Positions 1 through 9,205 of a DNA stretch of 64,000 nucleotides are shown here, piece by piece; within the stretch, counting starts at the first letter, position 1; each line of letters begins with the position of its first letter. The notes beneath the pieces are model-generated. The model saw only the letters and a list, made by a program, of their open reading frames with translations, did not search any database and was not told the origin of the DNA. Origin of the DNA: Tropicimonas sp. IMCC34043 (GTDB taxonomy: Bacteria; Pseudomonadota; Alphaproteobacteria; Rhodobacterales; Rhodobacteraceae); assembly GCF_003390845.1 (NCBI RefSeq), contig NZ_QMEK01000001.1, forward strand, positions 1,984,001 to 2,048,000. The letters are read 5' to 3'. Made by a program: the position numbers and the translations under genes.

Positions 1-750
1 ATCGTCGTCGTCGTCGGAATCGCCCGGCAGGTTGAAGAAGGTCTCGGCGTCGTAAATGCGCTCGTGATCCTTCTCGTCCTCTTCGTCGCGCGGGTCGCCG
101 CCGAGCGTGAAGGTCTCGAGCCCGGCGATCGCGGTCGGCATCCGGGGTTCGGGATCGGAGGCCAGCGATTGTTCGGTCGACACCAGCTTGCGCCGCTCGT
201 CATCGCTCATCACCACGCTGCCCGCATCGCGCTTGGCGGCGGCCTTCTGGACCGCGGCATCAAGTTCGGATTGCTTGCAAAGCCCCAGAGCCACCGGGTC
301 GATCGGCTGGATGTTCGAGATGTTCCAGTGGGTGCGCTCGCGGATCGCCTGGATCGTCGGCTTGGTGGTGCCGACAAGCTTGCCGATCTGGCCATCGCTC
401 AATTCGGGATGGAACTTGACCAGCCACAGGATCGAGGCCGGGCGGTCCTGACGCTTGCTGAGCGGGGTATAGCGCGGGCCACGGCGTTTTTCCTCGCCGA
501 CGGCGGCCGGGTTGAACTTCAGCTTCAGCTTGTGCGTCGGGTCCTTCTCGGCCCGGTCGATCTCGATCTGGTCGAGCTGACTGTTCGCGACCGGGTCGAA
601 TCCCTTGACGCCCGCAGCGACATCGCCGTCTGCGATACCCTGCACTTCCAGCTCGTGCAGGCCACAGAATTCGGCGATCTGTCTGAAGCTGATCGTCGTA
701 TTGTCGACCAGCCAGACGGCGGTCGCCTTTGCCATCAGCGGCTTGTTCAT
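1..750 (-). CDS. trcR: TrcR-type cell cycle transcriptional regulator (DUF1013), 3' end cut by window
   Basis: The reading frame stays open from an ATG at 750 to the window edge (250 codons, no stop), so the C-terminus is missing. It starts MNKPLMAKATAVWLVD and carries the DUF1013 core, including a helix-turn-helix-like stretch around DGQIGKLVGTTKPTIQ. The visible C-terminal part is acidic (EEDEKD, then a run of aspartates at the edge encoded by repeated GAC). A GGAGG-type ribosome-binding site lies 5-10 bases before the ATG. The family is alphaproteobacterial and is named for TrcR, a DNA-binding regulator connected to the CtrA cell-cycle circuit; the regulatory role here is inferred from family only. 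It is divergent from the RNase T2 gene. Confidence 0.85.
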   Translation of the reverse strand, partial: MNKPLMAKATAVWLVDNTTISFRQIAEFCGLHELEVQGIADGDVAAGVKGFDPVANSQLDQIEIDRAEKDPTHKLKLKFNPAAVGEEKRRGPRYTPLSKRQDRPASILWLVKFHPELSDGQIGKLVGTTKPTIQAIRERTHWNISNIQPIDPVALGLCKQSELDAAVQKAAAKRDAGSVVMSDDERRKLVSTEQSLASDPEPRMPTAIAGLETFTLGGDPRDEEDEKDHERIYDAETFFNLPGDSDDDDD

Positions 751-871
751 GTCTGCCTCCTTAGCACAACTTTCCCGTGGCCGGAAACGGCCGCGACCCT
801 TGGGGCCGCAATTCCTCGATTTCGGGGATTGCTTCGCATATAAGCGCGCCGGAGCGGAAAGGAAAGGCGAA

Positions 872-1501
872 ATGCGCTGGATTGCAGCTTGGCTGGCGAT
901 GACTGCGGCCGTCTGGGCAGATGGAGAGCCCGCCGGCAGGTTCGACTACTATGTCCTGACGCTGAGCTGGAGCCCGAGCTTTTGCGCGCTCGAAGGCGAT
1001 GCCGAGGCGGCCGCGCAATGCGCTCCGGGCCGAAAGGTCGGCTGGGTCCTGCACGGGCTCTGGCCGCAATACGAGGATGGCTGGCCGGCCTATTGCCCGA
1101 CCACAGTGCGCGACCCGTCGCGGCGCGAGACCCGGGCGATGGCCGACATCATGGGCTCGCCGGGGCTTGCCTGGTACGAATGGAAGAAGCACGGGCGCTG
1201 TTCGGGGCTTGCGCCCGAGGCCTATTTCACGGCCTCCCGCGCGGCTTTCGAGGCGTTCGACCGGCCCGAAGTGCTGCGCCGGCTCGACGCGCCCGTGGTC
1301 CTGCCCGCCAGGGTCATCGAACAGGCGTGGATCGAGGCCAACCCCGGCCTGACCCCCGACATGGTGACCGTGACCTGCCGAGACGGCCGGATCATGGAGA
1401 CAAGGATCTGCCTGACAAAGGATCTGGAGCCCCGCGTCTGCGCCCCCGACGTGCGTCGCGATTGTCAGGACACCCGCGCGCTGCTGGAGCCTGTCCGCTA
1501 G
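872..1501 (+). CDS. Secreted ribonuclease T2 family protein
   Basis: A 209-residue protein with a short N-terminal signal peptide (about residues 1-16, hydrophobic, ending VWA). Both conserved active-site segments of RNase T2 are present: CAS I as HGLWP at 61-65 and CAS II as EWKKHG at 103-108, so the two catalytic histidines and the glutamate are kept. Several cysteines (38, 50, 75, 110 and a C-terminal group) fit disulfide bonding in the periplasm. The ATG at 872 was chosen over longer upstream frames because it follows a GGAAAGG purine tract and directly begins the signal peptide. It probably degrades RNA non-specifically through a 2',3'-cyclic phosphate intermediate, for nutrient scavenging. 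It is transcribed away from trcR. Confidence 0.88.
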   Translation: MRWIAAWLAMTAAVWADGEPAGRFDYYVLTLSWSPSFCALEGDAEAAAQCAPGRKVGWVLHGLWPQYEDGWPAYCPTTVRDPSRRETRAMADIMGSPGLAWYEWKKHGRCSGLAPEAYFTASRAAFEAFDRPEVLRRLDAPVVLPARVIEQAWIEANPGLTPDMVTVTCRDGRIMETRICLTKDLEPRVCAPDVRRDCQDTRALLEPVR

Positions 1502-1596
1502 CGAAGGGACCGTCCCGCCAGCGCCCTTCGGCGCAGCGGGGACACTGAATCGCAGGCCAAAGCCGGGCTGCCGTTTTTCGGACGGCGCGTGGAAGG

Positions 1597-1620
1597 CTCC
1601 TGACAGGATGCTGTCAGGAG
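1597..1620. promoter_or_regulatory. Perfect 10-bp inverted repeat, probable operator of the VOC/WYL pair
   Basis: Two arms, CTCCTGACAG and CTGTCAGGAG, are exact reverse complements separated by GATG. The element sits 46 bases before the VOC start. No T-run follows, so it is not a good intrinsic terminator for the RNase gene. The position and the WYL regulator encoded immediately downstream suggest an autoregulatory operator; binding is inferred. Confidence 0.55.
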
Positions 1621-1665
1621 GGGTATGCAACAAGCAACGGGCAACAGCTCTGGAAAGGACATCAC

Positions 1666-2043
1666 ATGAGCTTTATCCCAAAGAATATCACCCTCTGGGC
1701 CGAAATCCCGGTGCGCGATCTCGACAAGGGCATCGCCTTTTACGCCGCAGCGACCGGCGCCACGATCGACAAGGTCGACATGGGCGGCGAAGAGGTCGCC
1801 GTGTTTCGCGTGGCCGACCGAGCGGAAGGCATCTCGGCCAACCTGTTTGTCGGCGAACCTGGCCAGGCCGAGACGGGTCCGGTGATCTTTCTGGCCATCG
1901 ATGGCACCATCGAAGACGCGATGCAGCGGACCGAAGCGGCCGGCGGGCGGGTGCTGTCGGACATCGTGACGATCCCGCCCGGCCAGTATTTCTATGCCGC
2001 CGATCCCGACGGCAATCGCATTGGCCTGTTCAAGCACGCCTGA
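1666..2043 (+). CDS. VOC (glyoxalase/bleomycin-resistance fold) family protein
   Basis: A 125-residue single-domain protein with the vicinal-oxygen-chelate layout: N-terminal ITLWAEIPVRDLDKGIAFY and the C-terminal strand pair ending YFYAADPDGNRIGLFKHA, which supplies the family's usual DPDGN turn. The substrate cannot be read from the sequence; relatives include glyoxalase-like dioxygenases and antibiotic-binding proteins. A WYL regulator starts 9 bases after its stop, so the two are one transcript, and a strong inverted repeat precedes them. VOC-WYL pairs of this kind are common in proteobacteria and usually have no assigned substrate. Confidence 0.85.
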   Translation: MSFIPKNITLWAEIPVRDLDKGIAFYAAATGATIDKVDMGGEEVAVFRVADRAEGISANLFVGEPGQAETGPVIFLAIDGTIEDAMQRTEAAGGRVLSDIVTIPPGQYFYAADPDGNRIGLFKHA

Positions 2044-2052
2044 GGCAATAAA

Positions 2053-2742
2053 ATGCGCCGCGCCGACCGCCTGTTCAGGATCGTCCAGCACCTTCGGGGT
2101 GGGCGGCTGACCACGGCGGCGCGGCTCGCAGAAACGCTCGAGGTGTCCGAGCGCACGATCTATCGCGACATTGTCGATCTGCAGGCCTCGGGCGTGCCCA
2201 TCGAGGGTGCGGCCGGCGTCGGCTATGTCCTGCAAGGGGGATTCGAGATCCCGCCCCTGATGTTCACGGCAGACGAAATCGTGGCGCTGGTCGCCGGCGC
2301 CCGGCTGGTCCGGGCCTGGGGCGGCGCCGCGATGGCCCGCGGCGCCGAAGAGGCGCTGATCAAGATTGCCGCGGTCCTGCCCGAGCCCGAGCGCGCCCGT
2401 GCCGCAGCGGTGCAGATCCATTCCATGGCGCCGGAAATGACCGACGCGCTGCGGGCGCGCATCGACGCGCTGGAAGCCGCGGTCGAGCGGCGCGCGGTGA
2501 TCGAGATTGGCTATAGCGACGCCGAGGGAGCGGCGACGACCCGGCGGCTGCGGCCGCTCGGCCTGTGGTTCTGGGGCAAGGTCTGGACGCTCGTCGCCTG
2601 GTGCGAGCTGCGCTCGGATTTCCGCATGTTCCGGCTCGACCGGATCGAAGCGCTGCAGGACACAGGCGAGCGCTTTCGCGACGAACGGGCGAAAAGCCTC
2701 GGCGAGTTCTTCCGGCAGATGGAGGATTGGCGCCACGGGTAG
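2053..2742 (+). CDS. HTH_11/WYL-domain transcriptional regulator (YafY type)
   Basis: 229 residues. The N-terminal winged helix-turn-helix (about residues 1-60) contains TTAARLAETLEVSERTIYRDIVDLQASGVPI, given here in abbreviated sense as the DeoR/HTH_11 recognition region. The C-terminal WYL-type half (about 120-215) includes RRLRPLGLWFWGKVWTLVAWCELR and FRLDRIE, where the WYL motif is degenerate. WYL domains sense small ligands or nucleic acid. It lies 9 bases behind the VOC gene and probably controls it through the inverted repeat at 1597-1620. The ATG at 2053 is the first in frame. Confidence 0.87.
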   Translation: MRRADRLFRIVQHLRGGRLTTAARLAETLEVSERTIYRDIVDLQASGVPIEGAAGVGYVLQGGFEIPPLMFTADEIVALVAGARLVRAWGGAAMARGAEEALIKIAAVLPEPERARAAAVQIHSMAPEMTDALRARIDALEAAVERRAVIEIGYSDAEGAATTRRLRPLGLWFWGKVWTLVAWCELRSDFRMFRLDRIEALQDTGERFRDERAKSLGEFFRQMEDWRHG

Positions 2743-2792
2743 GACGGCGCAGCCAAGGGGATAGCGCCCGCCACAAGGACGGGCGCCGTCGT

Positions 2793-3518
2793 TCAGAAAC
2801 CCTCCGGCTCCATATTCATGACGTCGGAGACGGTTGCCGGCGAAACCAGCTTCCAGATCACGGCACCCAGCGCGCCGCCGATCAGCGGCGCCACCCAGAA
2901 CAGCCAGAGCTGCGCCAGCGCGGTGCCGCCGCCAAAGATCGCAACGCCGGTCGACCGTGCCGGATTGACCGAAGTGTTGGTGACCGGGATCGTGATCAGG
3001 TGGATCAGCGTCAGGCCAAGCCCGATGGCGATGCCGGCAAAGCCCGCGGGCGCCATTGGCGAGGTCGCACCGAGGATGATTACAAGAAAGATCGCCGTCA
3101 TCACGATCTCGCTGACCAGCCCCGCGAACAGGCCATAGCCCTGCGGCGAGGCGGATCCATAGCCATTCAGCGCAAAATTGCCGATCGACGAAAATCCGGC
3201 CTGTCCGCTGGCGATGATGAACAGCACGGCGCCCGCCGCAATCGCACCCGCGACCTGTGCGACCCAATAGGGCAGCAGGTCCTTGCCGTCGAACCGGCCG
3301 GCCATCATCAGCCCCAGCGAGACCGCCGGGTTGAAGTGCCCGCCCGAAATGTTGCCGAGCGCATAGACACCGGTCAGCACGGTCAGGCCAAAGGCCACCG
3401 AAACGCCGAGATAGCCAATTCCGACGTCGGGGACGCCGGCCGCAAGCACGGCGGCACCGCACCCGCCAAGCACCAGCCAGAATGTGCCGATGAATTCGGC
3501 GATGAGTTTTTTGGACAT
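2793..3518 (-). CDS. aqpZ: Aquaporin Z, water channel
   Basis: 241 residues with six hydrophobic segments and two half-helices bearing NPA (63-65, in FNPAVS) and NPA followed by Arg188 (185-188, in VNPARS). Arg188 and a preceding histidine (LIHL, about 173) match the narrow aromatic/arginine filter of water-selective aquaporins rather than glycerol facilitators. The ATG at 3518 is preceded by AGGAAA and begins [16 protein letters not shown], typical for AqpZ; a longer frame upstream has no membrane-protein character. The protein is in the inner membrane and permits rapid osmotic water flow. Confidence 0.93.
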   Translation of the reverse strand: MSKKLIAEFIGTFWLVLGGCGAAVLAAGVPDVGIGYLGVSVAFGLTVLTGVYALGNISGGHFNPAVSLGLMMAGRFDGKDLLPYWVAQVAGAIAAGAVLFIIASGQAGFSSIGNFALNGYGSASPQGYGLFAGLVSEIVMTAIFLVIILGATSPMAPAGFAGIAIGLGLTLIHLITIPVTNTSVNPARSTGVAIFGGGTALAQLWLFWVAPLIGGALGAVIWKLVSPATVSDVMNMEPEGF

Positions 3519-3708
3519 GTCGATATTTCCTGAAGAAAATTTTTGCCATTCCCGGATGGGGCAGAAATCGCCCCGCTCCCGGCCAAGTGAGTGTCTTATG
3601 ACGTACCAAAATGCCGCAGCGAAGTGGTTTTCGAACGCCAAAAGCGGCACGGCAAATTTGCCGCACCGCTCAAGCATGCAAAGGTGTTCAGGCCGCCCGG
3701 AGGACCGT

Positions 3709-4449
3709 TCAGGCGTCCAGGCGCCGGCCCTTGCCCCAACGGCCGGGATAGGCGCCCTTGGTGGCTGTCGGCGCCCGGACCTTGCCGATCAGCCAGTTTG
3801 GCCCGGCAAAGGCGACTTTCATAGCAGGATTTCCCGTTATCCGTGAACGCAGCTTTTCGAACGCAAGAACGTTCTCGACACGCCGATGCAGGAACGCCCA
3901 GGTATCGGCATGATCCACGCTTTCGTCGCCAAGCCAGTAGAGCACCGTCGAACCGAGCACGCCCGACAACGACATGCGCTTTGAGTACCAGTTTATGTCA
4001 TCCGACGTATCGCCGAGCGTCGTCCAGATCCGGTCGGCGGTGGTCCAGAGCGCGCGCGCCCCGTCGCCGGCATAGGGCGGCAGCGACAGCAGCGCCGTCG
4101 CCCGGCGCACCGCCTCCTTGTCGTCGATCGCCTCGATCCGATAGCGCAGCGCGGTGACGATCCGGTCGCGAAACCGCATTCCGGTCTGATCGGTCCCGGC
4201 AAGCCGGGACAGCATCACCTGATCGCAGCGGTCGTGATAGGCAAGCGCCAGATCCACCGCGCCTCGGGGGCAGATCACCCGCGCGACGGCGGGATCGATT
4301 CCCGCGTCCCGGCAGGCGGCGCGAAAGGTGCCGTCGCTCCAGCCGTCGAATGCGACATGGATCAGCGCGGCATCGAGCAGACGCGATTTCATCTCGGCCT
4401 GGGGATCTGTGGCGCCGATGTTGGCGGTGCCTGGGCGGGAATCCGTCAT
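3709..4449 (-). CDS. COQ9 family ubiquinone biosynthesis protein
   Basis: 246 residues; TetR-like all-helical COQ9 fold with the conserved start [22 protein letters not shown] (shortened here) and a C-terminal amphipathic stretch. COQ9 proteins bind lipid and present ubiquinone intermediates to the COQ7 hydroxylase. The ATG at 4449 has AGAGG six bases upstream. A second in-frame ATG at 4494 (15 residues longer) also has a purine-rich site, but a TATAGC box lies so close to it that a transcript from there would favour 4449. The gene is divergent from rpsU, an arrangement common in alphaproteobacteria. The last 25 residues are basic and low in structure. Confidence 0.87.
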   Translation of the reverse strand: MTDSRPGTANIGATDPQAEMKSRLLDAALIHVAFDGWSDGTFRAACRDAGIDPAVARVICPRGAVDLALAYHDRCDQVMLSRLAGTDQTGMRFRDRIVTALRYRIEAIDDKEAVRRATALLSLPPYAGDGARALWTTADRIWTTLGDTSDDINWYSKRMSLSGVLGSTVLYWLGDESVDHADTWAFLHRRVENVLAFEKLRSRITGNPAMKVAFAGPNWLIGKVRAPTATKGAYPGRWGKGRRLDA

Positions 4450-4568
4450 TTCGGACCTCTTCGTTGGGTTTTTCGGGGCCGGCGCGATGGACATGGCCGG
4501 ACTCCCTTGCTATAGGGCCATCTCCTGCAGACAGTTGCAACTCTAACAGGAAAGGTGGTGACACCCAG

Positions 4569-4775
4569 ATGCAGGTCAGTGTTCGCGACAACAACGTCGA
4601 TCAGGCGCTCCGCGCGCTCAAGAAGAAGCTTCAACGCGAAGGCGTATTTCGTGAGATGAAGCTCAAACAGCACTTCGAGAAGCCTTCTGAAAAGAAGGCG
4701 CGCGAGAAGGCCGAGGCGGTTCGCCGGGCTCGTAAGCTCGCACGCAAGAAGGCACAGCGCGAAGGGCTCGTCTGA
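4569..4775 (+). CDS. rpsU: 30S ribosomal protein S21
   Basis: 68 residues, strongly basic, [20 protein letters not shown] at the start and [14 protein letters not shown] at the end, as expected for alphaproteobacterial bS21. It joins the small-subunit platform near the anti-Shine-Dalgarno end of 16S rRNA and supports initiation. The ATG at 4569 was chosen because S21 always begins in this way; upstream in-frame codons belong to the region overlapping COQ9. A clear intrinsic terminator follows 34 bases after the stop. Confidence 0.96.
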   Translation: MQVSVRDNNVDQALRALKKKLQREGVFREMKLKQHFEKPSEKKAREKAEAVRRARKLARKKAQREGLV

Positions 4776-4809
4776 TCCCACGCGAACCGGCGGCCCGCGC
4801 CGCTCGTCG

Positions 4810-4836
4810 CCCCCGTGCCGTTGGCTCGGGGGTTTT
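4810..4836 (+). terminator. Intrinsic terminator after rpsU
   Basis: Stem CCCCCG (4810-4815) pairs with CGGGGG (4827-4832); an inner GCC/GGC pair (4817-4819, 4823-4825) tightens the loop, and TTTT follows, with another T-run after CGCG. It lies between rpsU and the converging mscL gene. Confidence 0.75.
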
Positions 4837-4867
4837 CGCGTTTTGAACCCTTTTCTGGCCCCCGCCG

Positions 4868-5290
4868 TCAGGCCGCGTCGCTGTCTCTACGGGCCTTGAG
4901 CAGATCGCGGATCTCGGCCAGCAGCTCGGTATCGGTCGGCGGTTTCGGCGCGTCGGCCGCGGGCTTGTCGGCGCCCAGCGTCGCATCGGCCATGTCCCTG
5001 ACCCGGTTCACCCCCTTGACCATCAGGAAGACGACCCAGGCAATGATCAGGAAATTGATCACCGAGGTTATGAAGTTGCCATAGGCGAAGGTCGCGGCAT
5101 GTTCGCCCCCGCCGAGGCTGAAGCCGAGGCCCGAGAAGTCGAGGCCGCCGGTGAACAGGCTGATGAAGGGCGTAATGAGGTCATCGACCAGCGAACTGAC
5201 GATGGCGGTGAAGGCAGCACCGATGATGATGCCGACGGCCATGTCCATCACGTTGCCGCGGGCGATGAAGGCCTGGAACTCCTTGATCAT
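4868..5290 (-). CDS. mscL: Large-conductance mechanosensitive channel MscL
   Basis: 140 residues. The first transmembrane helix (about 14-42) has the MscL signature [22 protein letters not shown], here cited only in part, and a second helix (about 70-98) is followed by a charged C-terminal helix. The protein opens as a pentamer under membrane tension and releases solutes on hypo-osmotic shock, a functional companion of the aquaporin nearby although not in one operon. The ATG at 5290 begins [14 protein letters not shown] and follows AAGGAGAC. Confidence 0.95.
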   Translation of the reverse strand: MIKEFQAFIARGNVMDMAVGIIIGAAFTAIVSSLVDDLITPFISLFTGGLDFSGLGFSLGGGEHAATFAYGNFITSVINFLIIAWVVFLMVKGVNRVRDMADATLGADKPAADAPKPPTDTELLAEIRDLLKARRDSDAA

Positions 5291-5491
5291 TCCGGTGTCT
5301 CCTTGGGGTCGGTCGGGTTGAGGGATCTGGCGGGACCGGATCGGGCGGCCCGCACTTCATCTCTGCAGCCTAGCGGCGTGATGCATCAGGTCAATGCCTG
5401 CGGATTCCTGCACATCCCCTTGCCGGTTTGTGCAGGTGCAATCGCCGCCCGGAATGGCTAGGTCTTGTCAATAGAATTGCTGGAGCACCCC

Positions 5492-6211
5492 ATGGACGAC
5501 CTATCCCCCCGTCAGAGCCTGCTGGATTTTCCGATCACCCGGCGCTGGCCGCCGGCCGACCCGACGAAGATCCAGCTCTATTCCTTCCCGACGCCGAACG
5601 GGGTGAAGGTTTCGATCGCGCTCGAGGAACTTGGCCTGCCCTATGAAGCCCACAAGGTGACGCTGGCCGAGGAAGATGTGAAAAGCCCCGAGTTCCTGTC
5701 GCTGAACCCAAACAACAAGATCCCGGCGATCATCGACCCCGATGGCCCCGACGGCGCCCCGATCGGGCTGTTCGAAAGCGGCGCGATCCTGCTCTATCTG
5801 GCCAACAAGACCGGGCGGCTGATCGGGCAGACGCCGAGGGACCGCGCCGTCGTCACCCAGTGGCTGATGTTCCAGATGGGCGGGATTGGGCCGATGTTCG
5901 GCCAGCTTGGGTACTTCTATGCTTATGGCGGCAAGGATATTGCCGACGAACGCCCGCGTCGGCGCTATGTCGACGAGACCCGTCGTCTGCTGGACGTGCT
6001 GGAAGGTCAGCTCGACAGTCGCGACTGGATCGCCGGCGCATATTCCATCGCCGACATCGCCATCGCCCCCTGGCTGCGGACGCTCGAGACCGGCTATGAC
6101 GCGCTGGAAACGCTTGGCTGGACCGACTTTCCCAATGTTGCAGCCTATCGCGATCGCTTTCTGGCCCGCCCGGCGGTGCAGCGCGGATTGATCATCCCGC
6201 CGAGGGACTGA
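5492..6211 (+). CDS. Glutathione S-transferase / disulfide reductase, YfcG-YghU type
   Basis: 239 residues. The N-terminal thioredoxin-like domain holds TPNGVKVSIALEE, PNNKIPAI and ESGAILLYLA, hallmarks of the nu-class YfcG/YghU enzymes that reduce disulfides or peroxides with two bound glutathiones. An all-helical C-terminal domain follows from about residue 105. I chose the ATG at 5492 because GGAG stands six bases before it; a TTG at 5465 would add nine residues and has no better site. Cytosolic. Confidence 0.87.
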   Translation: MDDLSPRQSLLDFPITRRWPPADPTKIQLYSFPTPNGVKVSIALEELGLPYEAHKVTLAEEDVKSPEFLSLNPNNKIPAIIDPDGPDGAPIGLFESGAILLYLANKTGRLIGQTPRDRAVVTQWLMFQMGGIGPMFGQLGYFYAYGGKDIADERPRRRYVDETRRLLDVLEGQLDSRDWIAGAYSIADIAIAPWLRTLETGYDALETLGWTDFPNVAAYRDRFLARPAVQRGLIIPPRD

Positions 6212-6257
6212 ACCGAAATCGGGCCGCCGGGGCGAGCAACGCCCCGGCGGGCACCGA

Positions 6258-6689
6258 TCAGCGAAATCGCTGCCCGTCCCAGCGCAGCGACCAGGCACCG
6301 CCGACATGGTCGTGCCCCGCGATCACCGGCACTTCGCCCGGGCCAATCGTCAGCCCGACGCTCAAGGTCTCGCCTTTCAGAACCAGAAGATCGCCCTCGC
6401 GGACATAGATCAGCAGGCTGCAGGCCTGCGTCCCGCAATTGCCGCTGCGACCGCCGCCCTTGCAGGATATGCCCTCGTGAAACAGGATCAGGTCGGCGCG
6501 TCCATCGCCGGTAAGGTCGCGTTCGATCAGCGCCGCGGGCGCGATGGTCCCGCCCGCGTTGCCGCAGGCCTCGGCGATCTGCTCGCGCGCCAGCCACGCC
6601 GCCGCCTTGCTGGTCTGCGCCGCGGCCGGCACACCGGCCAGCGCGATCCCCAAGGCAGCAACACAGCCCATGACAGCCGATATCTGCAT
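6258..6689 (-). CDS. Secreted protein of unknown function with FG-GAP-like calcium-loop motif
   Basis: 143 residues with an N-terminal signal peptide (hydrophobic to about residue 25, ending AAAQ). The mature part contains RDLTGDGRADLILF, the DxTGDGxxD loop of FG-GAP/VCBS repeats that binds calcium, followed by four cysteines (CKGGGRSGNCGTQAC pattern) suited to periplasmic disulfides. I do not recognise the family. It sits directly downstream of pheT in the same orientation (31 bases apart) and could be read through from it. Confidence 0.65.
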   Translation of the reverse strand: MQISAVMGCVAALGIALAGVPAAAQTSKAAAWLAREQIAEACGNAGGTIAPAALIERDLTGDGRADLILFHEGISCKGGGRSGNCGTQACSLLIYVREGDLLVLKGETLSVGLTIGPGEVPVIAGHDHVGGAWSLRWDGQRFR

Positions 6690-6720
6690 GACGGATCCCC
6701 CCTCTTGTGGGCGCGCGGTT

Positions 6721-9129
6721 CTATCCCCGCAGCACGCCCCCCGTTGCCCTGGCGACCTTTTCGATGACCTTGCGACCCACCGCCTCGATCTCTTCGTCGG
6801 TCAGGGTCTTGTCGCGGGGCTGCAGCCGCACGGTGATCGCCAGCGACTTGCGGCCCGCCCCCATCTGCGCCTCGGCCCGTTCGCCGTGGAACTCGTCAAA
6901 GACGCGCACCTCCTCGATCAGCGCCTTGTCGGCCCCTGCCGCAGCATTGACCACGTCGATCGCCTCGACCTGCCGGTCGAGCACGAAGGCAAAGTCGCGT
7001 TCGACCGCCTGCAGGTCCGCGATGTCGAGCGCACCGCGGCTGGCCCCCTGCGCCTTCGGGAACGGCACCGCCTCGGGGAAGATCGTGAAACCGACCGCCG
7101 GACCCTTGACGTCGAGCGCGTCGAGCACCTTCGGGTGCAGCTCGCCGAATTCGGCCAGCACCAGCTTGGGTCCAAGGCAGAGAACGCCCGAGCGGCCGGG
7201 ATGGAACCAGGCCGGCGCGTCGCGGCGGATCTGAACCTTTGCCGGCGCACCGATGGCCGCCAGCGCCGCCTCGAGGTCCGCGCGAACGTCATAGACATCG
7301 ACCGGCCGCCGCGAACCGTGCACATCGCGCGGCGCGGTCGCGCCGATGAGGATACCGCTCGCCTGCAGCCCCTGCCCCTCGGGCTCGCCGCTGGCAAAGG
7401 TCGCGCCGATCTCGAACAGCGCGAGGTCGTTGAACCCGCGCGCCTGATTTCGCGCCGCTGCCTGCAGCAGTCCCGGCAACAACCCGGGACGCATGTCGCT
7501 CAGCTCTGAACTGATCGGGTTTTCCAGCCGCCGGGCTTCATCGCCACCGCCGAACAGTGCCGCCGAGGCCCGATCGATGAAGGAATAGGTGACGCATTCG
7601 TTGTAGCCGAGCGCCGCGAGCGTCCGGCGCAGGGTGGAACTGCGGCGTTGCAGCGGCGTCAGCACCGGGGCCGGCACGCCGGCGCGGGCACGCCGCATCG
7701 GCTGGCCTTCCAGTTTGGTCAGCGAAGCGACGCGCGCCACCTCCTCGACAAGGTCGGCCTCGCCCAGAATATCGGGCCGCCAGGCCGGTACATAGGCCTC
7801 GCCGTGCATCACGACGAAACCGAGCGCCTCGAGCGTCTTGAGCTGCTGGCGTTCGGGGATCGCCATGCCGACGATCTTTTCGACCCGATGCGGATCGAAG
7901 GGATAGGCGCGCTCGACATGCGGGATCGCGCCCGCGTGCACCACGTTCGAGGCCTCGCCACCGCAGAGATCGAGGATCATCTTGGTGGCCAGTTCCAGCC
8001 CCTCGGGGGTCCAGGTCGGATCGATCCCACGCTCGAAACGATAGCGCGCGTCGGAATTGATCTTGAGCGCGCGCCCGGTAAAGGCAGTGCGGATCGGATC
8101 GAAATAGGCGGCCTCAAGGAAGACCTCGGTCGTTTCCATCGTGCAGCCGGTGGGCAGCCCGCCCATCACGCCGCCAATCGATTCAACCCCGGCATCGTCC
8201 GAGATCAGCGTCATGCCGGCCTCGAAAGTGTATTCCTTGTCGTCGAGCGCGATCATCGTCTCGCCGCCCAGGGCGCGATGAACCCGCAGGTTGCCCGCCA
8301 CCTTGGCGGCATCGAAGACGTGCAGCGGACGGTTGCGGTCATAGGTGAAGAAGTTCGTCACATCGACCAGCGCCGAGATCGGCCTGAGCCCGATGGCGCG
8401 CAACTGGTCCTGCAGCCACTTCGGCGAGGGGCCGTTCTTTACTCCGCGGATGACACGGCCAAAGAACACCGGGCATTGCTCCAGCGTGTCCTCGTCGATG
8501 CTGACCGTGATCGGGCTGGGGAAATGCCCCGGGATCGGGTCGATGTCGCGGTTGCGCATGGTGCCAAGCCCGCGCGCGGCCAGATCGCGAGCGATCCCGC
8601 GCACGCCAAGCGCATCGGGGCGGTTCGGAGTGATCGCGATCTCGATCACCGGATCGACCTTGACCGGATCGTTCGCGGCCAGCCAGTCGGTGAAACGCTG
8701 CCCGACCTCGCCCGAGGGCAGCTCGATAATGCCGTTGTGTTCGTCCGACAGTTCCAGCTCGCGTTCCGAGCACATCATGCCGTGGCTTTCGACGCCGCGG
8801 ATCTTGCCGACGCCGATCGTGGTGTCGATGCCGGGAACATAGGTGCCAGGTGTGGCAAGCACGACGGTGATGCCCGCCCGCGCGTTCGGCGCCCCGCAGA
8901 CGACCTGCGTCTCGCCAGTACCGGTCTCGACGACGCAGACCCGCAGCTTGTCGGCATCGGGGTGCTGCTCGGCCGATTTCACCTTGGCGATGGTGAAGGC
9001 GTGCAGCCGTTCGGCCGGGTTCTCGACCCCCTCGACCTCAAGCCCGAGGTCGGTCAACGCCTCGGTGATCTCGTCCACGCTGGCGGTGGTGTCGAGGTGA
9101 TCCTTCAACCAGGAAAGCGTGAATTTCAT
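6721..9129 (-). CDS. pheT: Phenylalanine--tRNA ligase beta subunit
   Basis: 802 residues starting MKFTLSWLKDHLDT. An N-terminal tRNA-binding (EMAP-like) domain spans about 40-150, followed by the B3/B4 domain, the B5 domain, the catalytic-like core and a C-terminal ferredoxin-fold anticodon-binding domain (near DFAFVLDRQVEAIDVV). With PheS it forms the alpha2-beta2 enzyme that charges tRNA-Phe; the beta chain edits Tyr-tRNA-Phe. The ATG at 9129 was preferred to a start 81 codons upstream because the extension is not family sequence. Unlike the usual pheS-pheT arrangement, two unrelated small genes lie between it and pheS. Confidence 0.95.
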   Translation of the reverse strand: MKFTLSWLKDHLDTTASVDEITEALTDLGLEVEGVENPAERLHAFTIAKVKSAEQHPDADKLRVCVVETGTGETQVVCGAPNARAGITVVLATPGTYVPGIDTTIGVGKIRGVESHGMMCSERELELSDEHNGIIELPSGEVGQRFTDWLAANDPVKVDPVIEIAITPNRPDALGVRGIARDLAARGLGTMRNRDIDPIPGHFPSPITVSIDEDTLEQCPVFFGRVIRGVKNGPSPKWLQDQLRAIGLRPISALVDVTNFFTYDRNRPLHVFDAAKVAGNLRVHRALGGETMIALDDKEYTFEAGMTLISDDAGVESIGGVMGGLPTGCTMETTEVFLEAAYFDPIRTAFTGRALKINSDARYRFERGIDPTWTPEGLELATKMILDLCGGEASNVVHAGAIPHVERAYPFDPHRVEKIVGMAIPERQQLKTLEALGFVVMHGEAYVPAWRPDILGEADLVEEVARVASLTKLEGQPMRRARAGVPAPVLTPLQRRSSTLRRTLAALGYNECVTYSFIDRASAALFGGGDEARRLENPISSELSDMRPGLLPGLLQAAARNQARGFNDLALFEIGATFASGEPEGQGLQASGILIGATAPRDVHGSRRPVDVYDVRADLEAALAAIGAPAKVQIRRDAPAWFHPGRSGVLCLGPKLVLAEFGELHPKVLDALDVKGPAVGFTIFPEAVPFPKAQGASRGALDIADLQAVERDFAFVLDRQVEAIDVVNAAAGADKALIEEVRVFDEFHGERAEAQMGAGRKSLAITVRLQPRDKTLTDEEIEAVGRKVIEKVARATGGVLRG

Positions 9130-9205
9130 CGGGCGGGCCCTTCGCGTCGTCAGAGGTCGGCTGTGCTTAGCCGGAAACCTGCCGAGGGTGAAGGGGTGGC
9201 GGGCC

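Noticed and set aside
1-20. Repeated GTC/GAC triplets at the window edge considered as a microsatellite
   Set aside because: It encodes the acidic tail of the TrcR frame, which is ordinary for that family.
1498-3666. 722-codon minus-strand frame across the VOC, WYL and aquaporin genes
   Set aside because: It runs antisense to VOC and WYL and out of frame over aquaporin; all three have clear family motifs.
5465-5491. TTG start for the glutathione transferase, nine residues longer
   Set aside because: The ATG at 5492 has GGAG at ideal spacing; the TTG does not.
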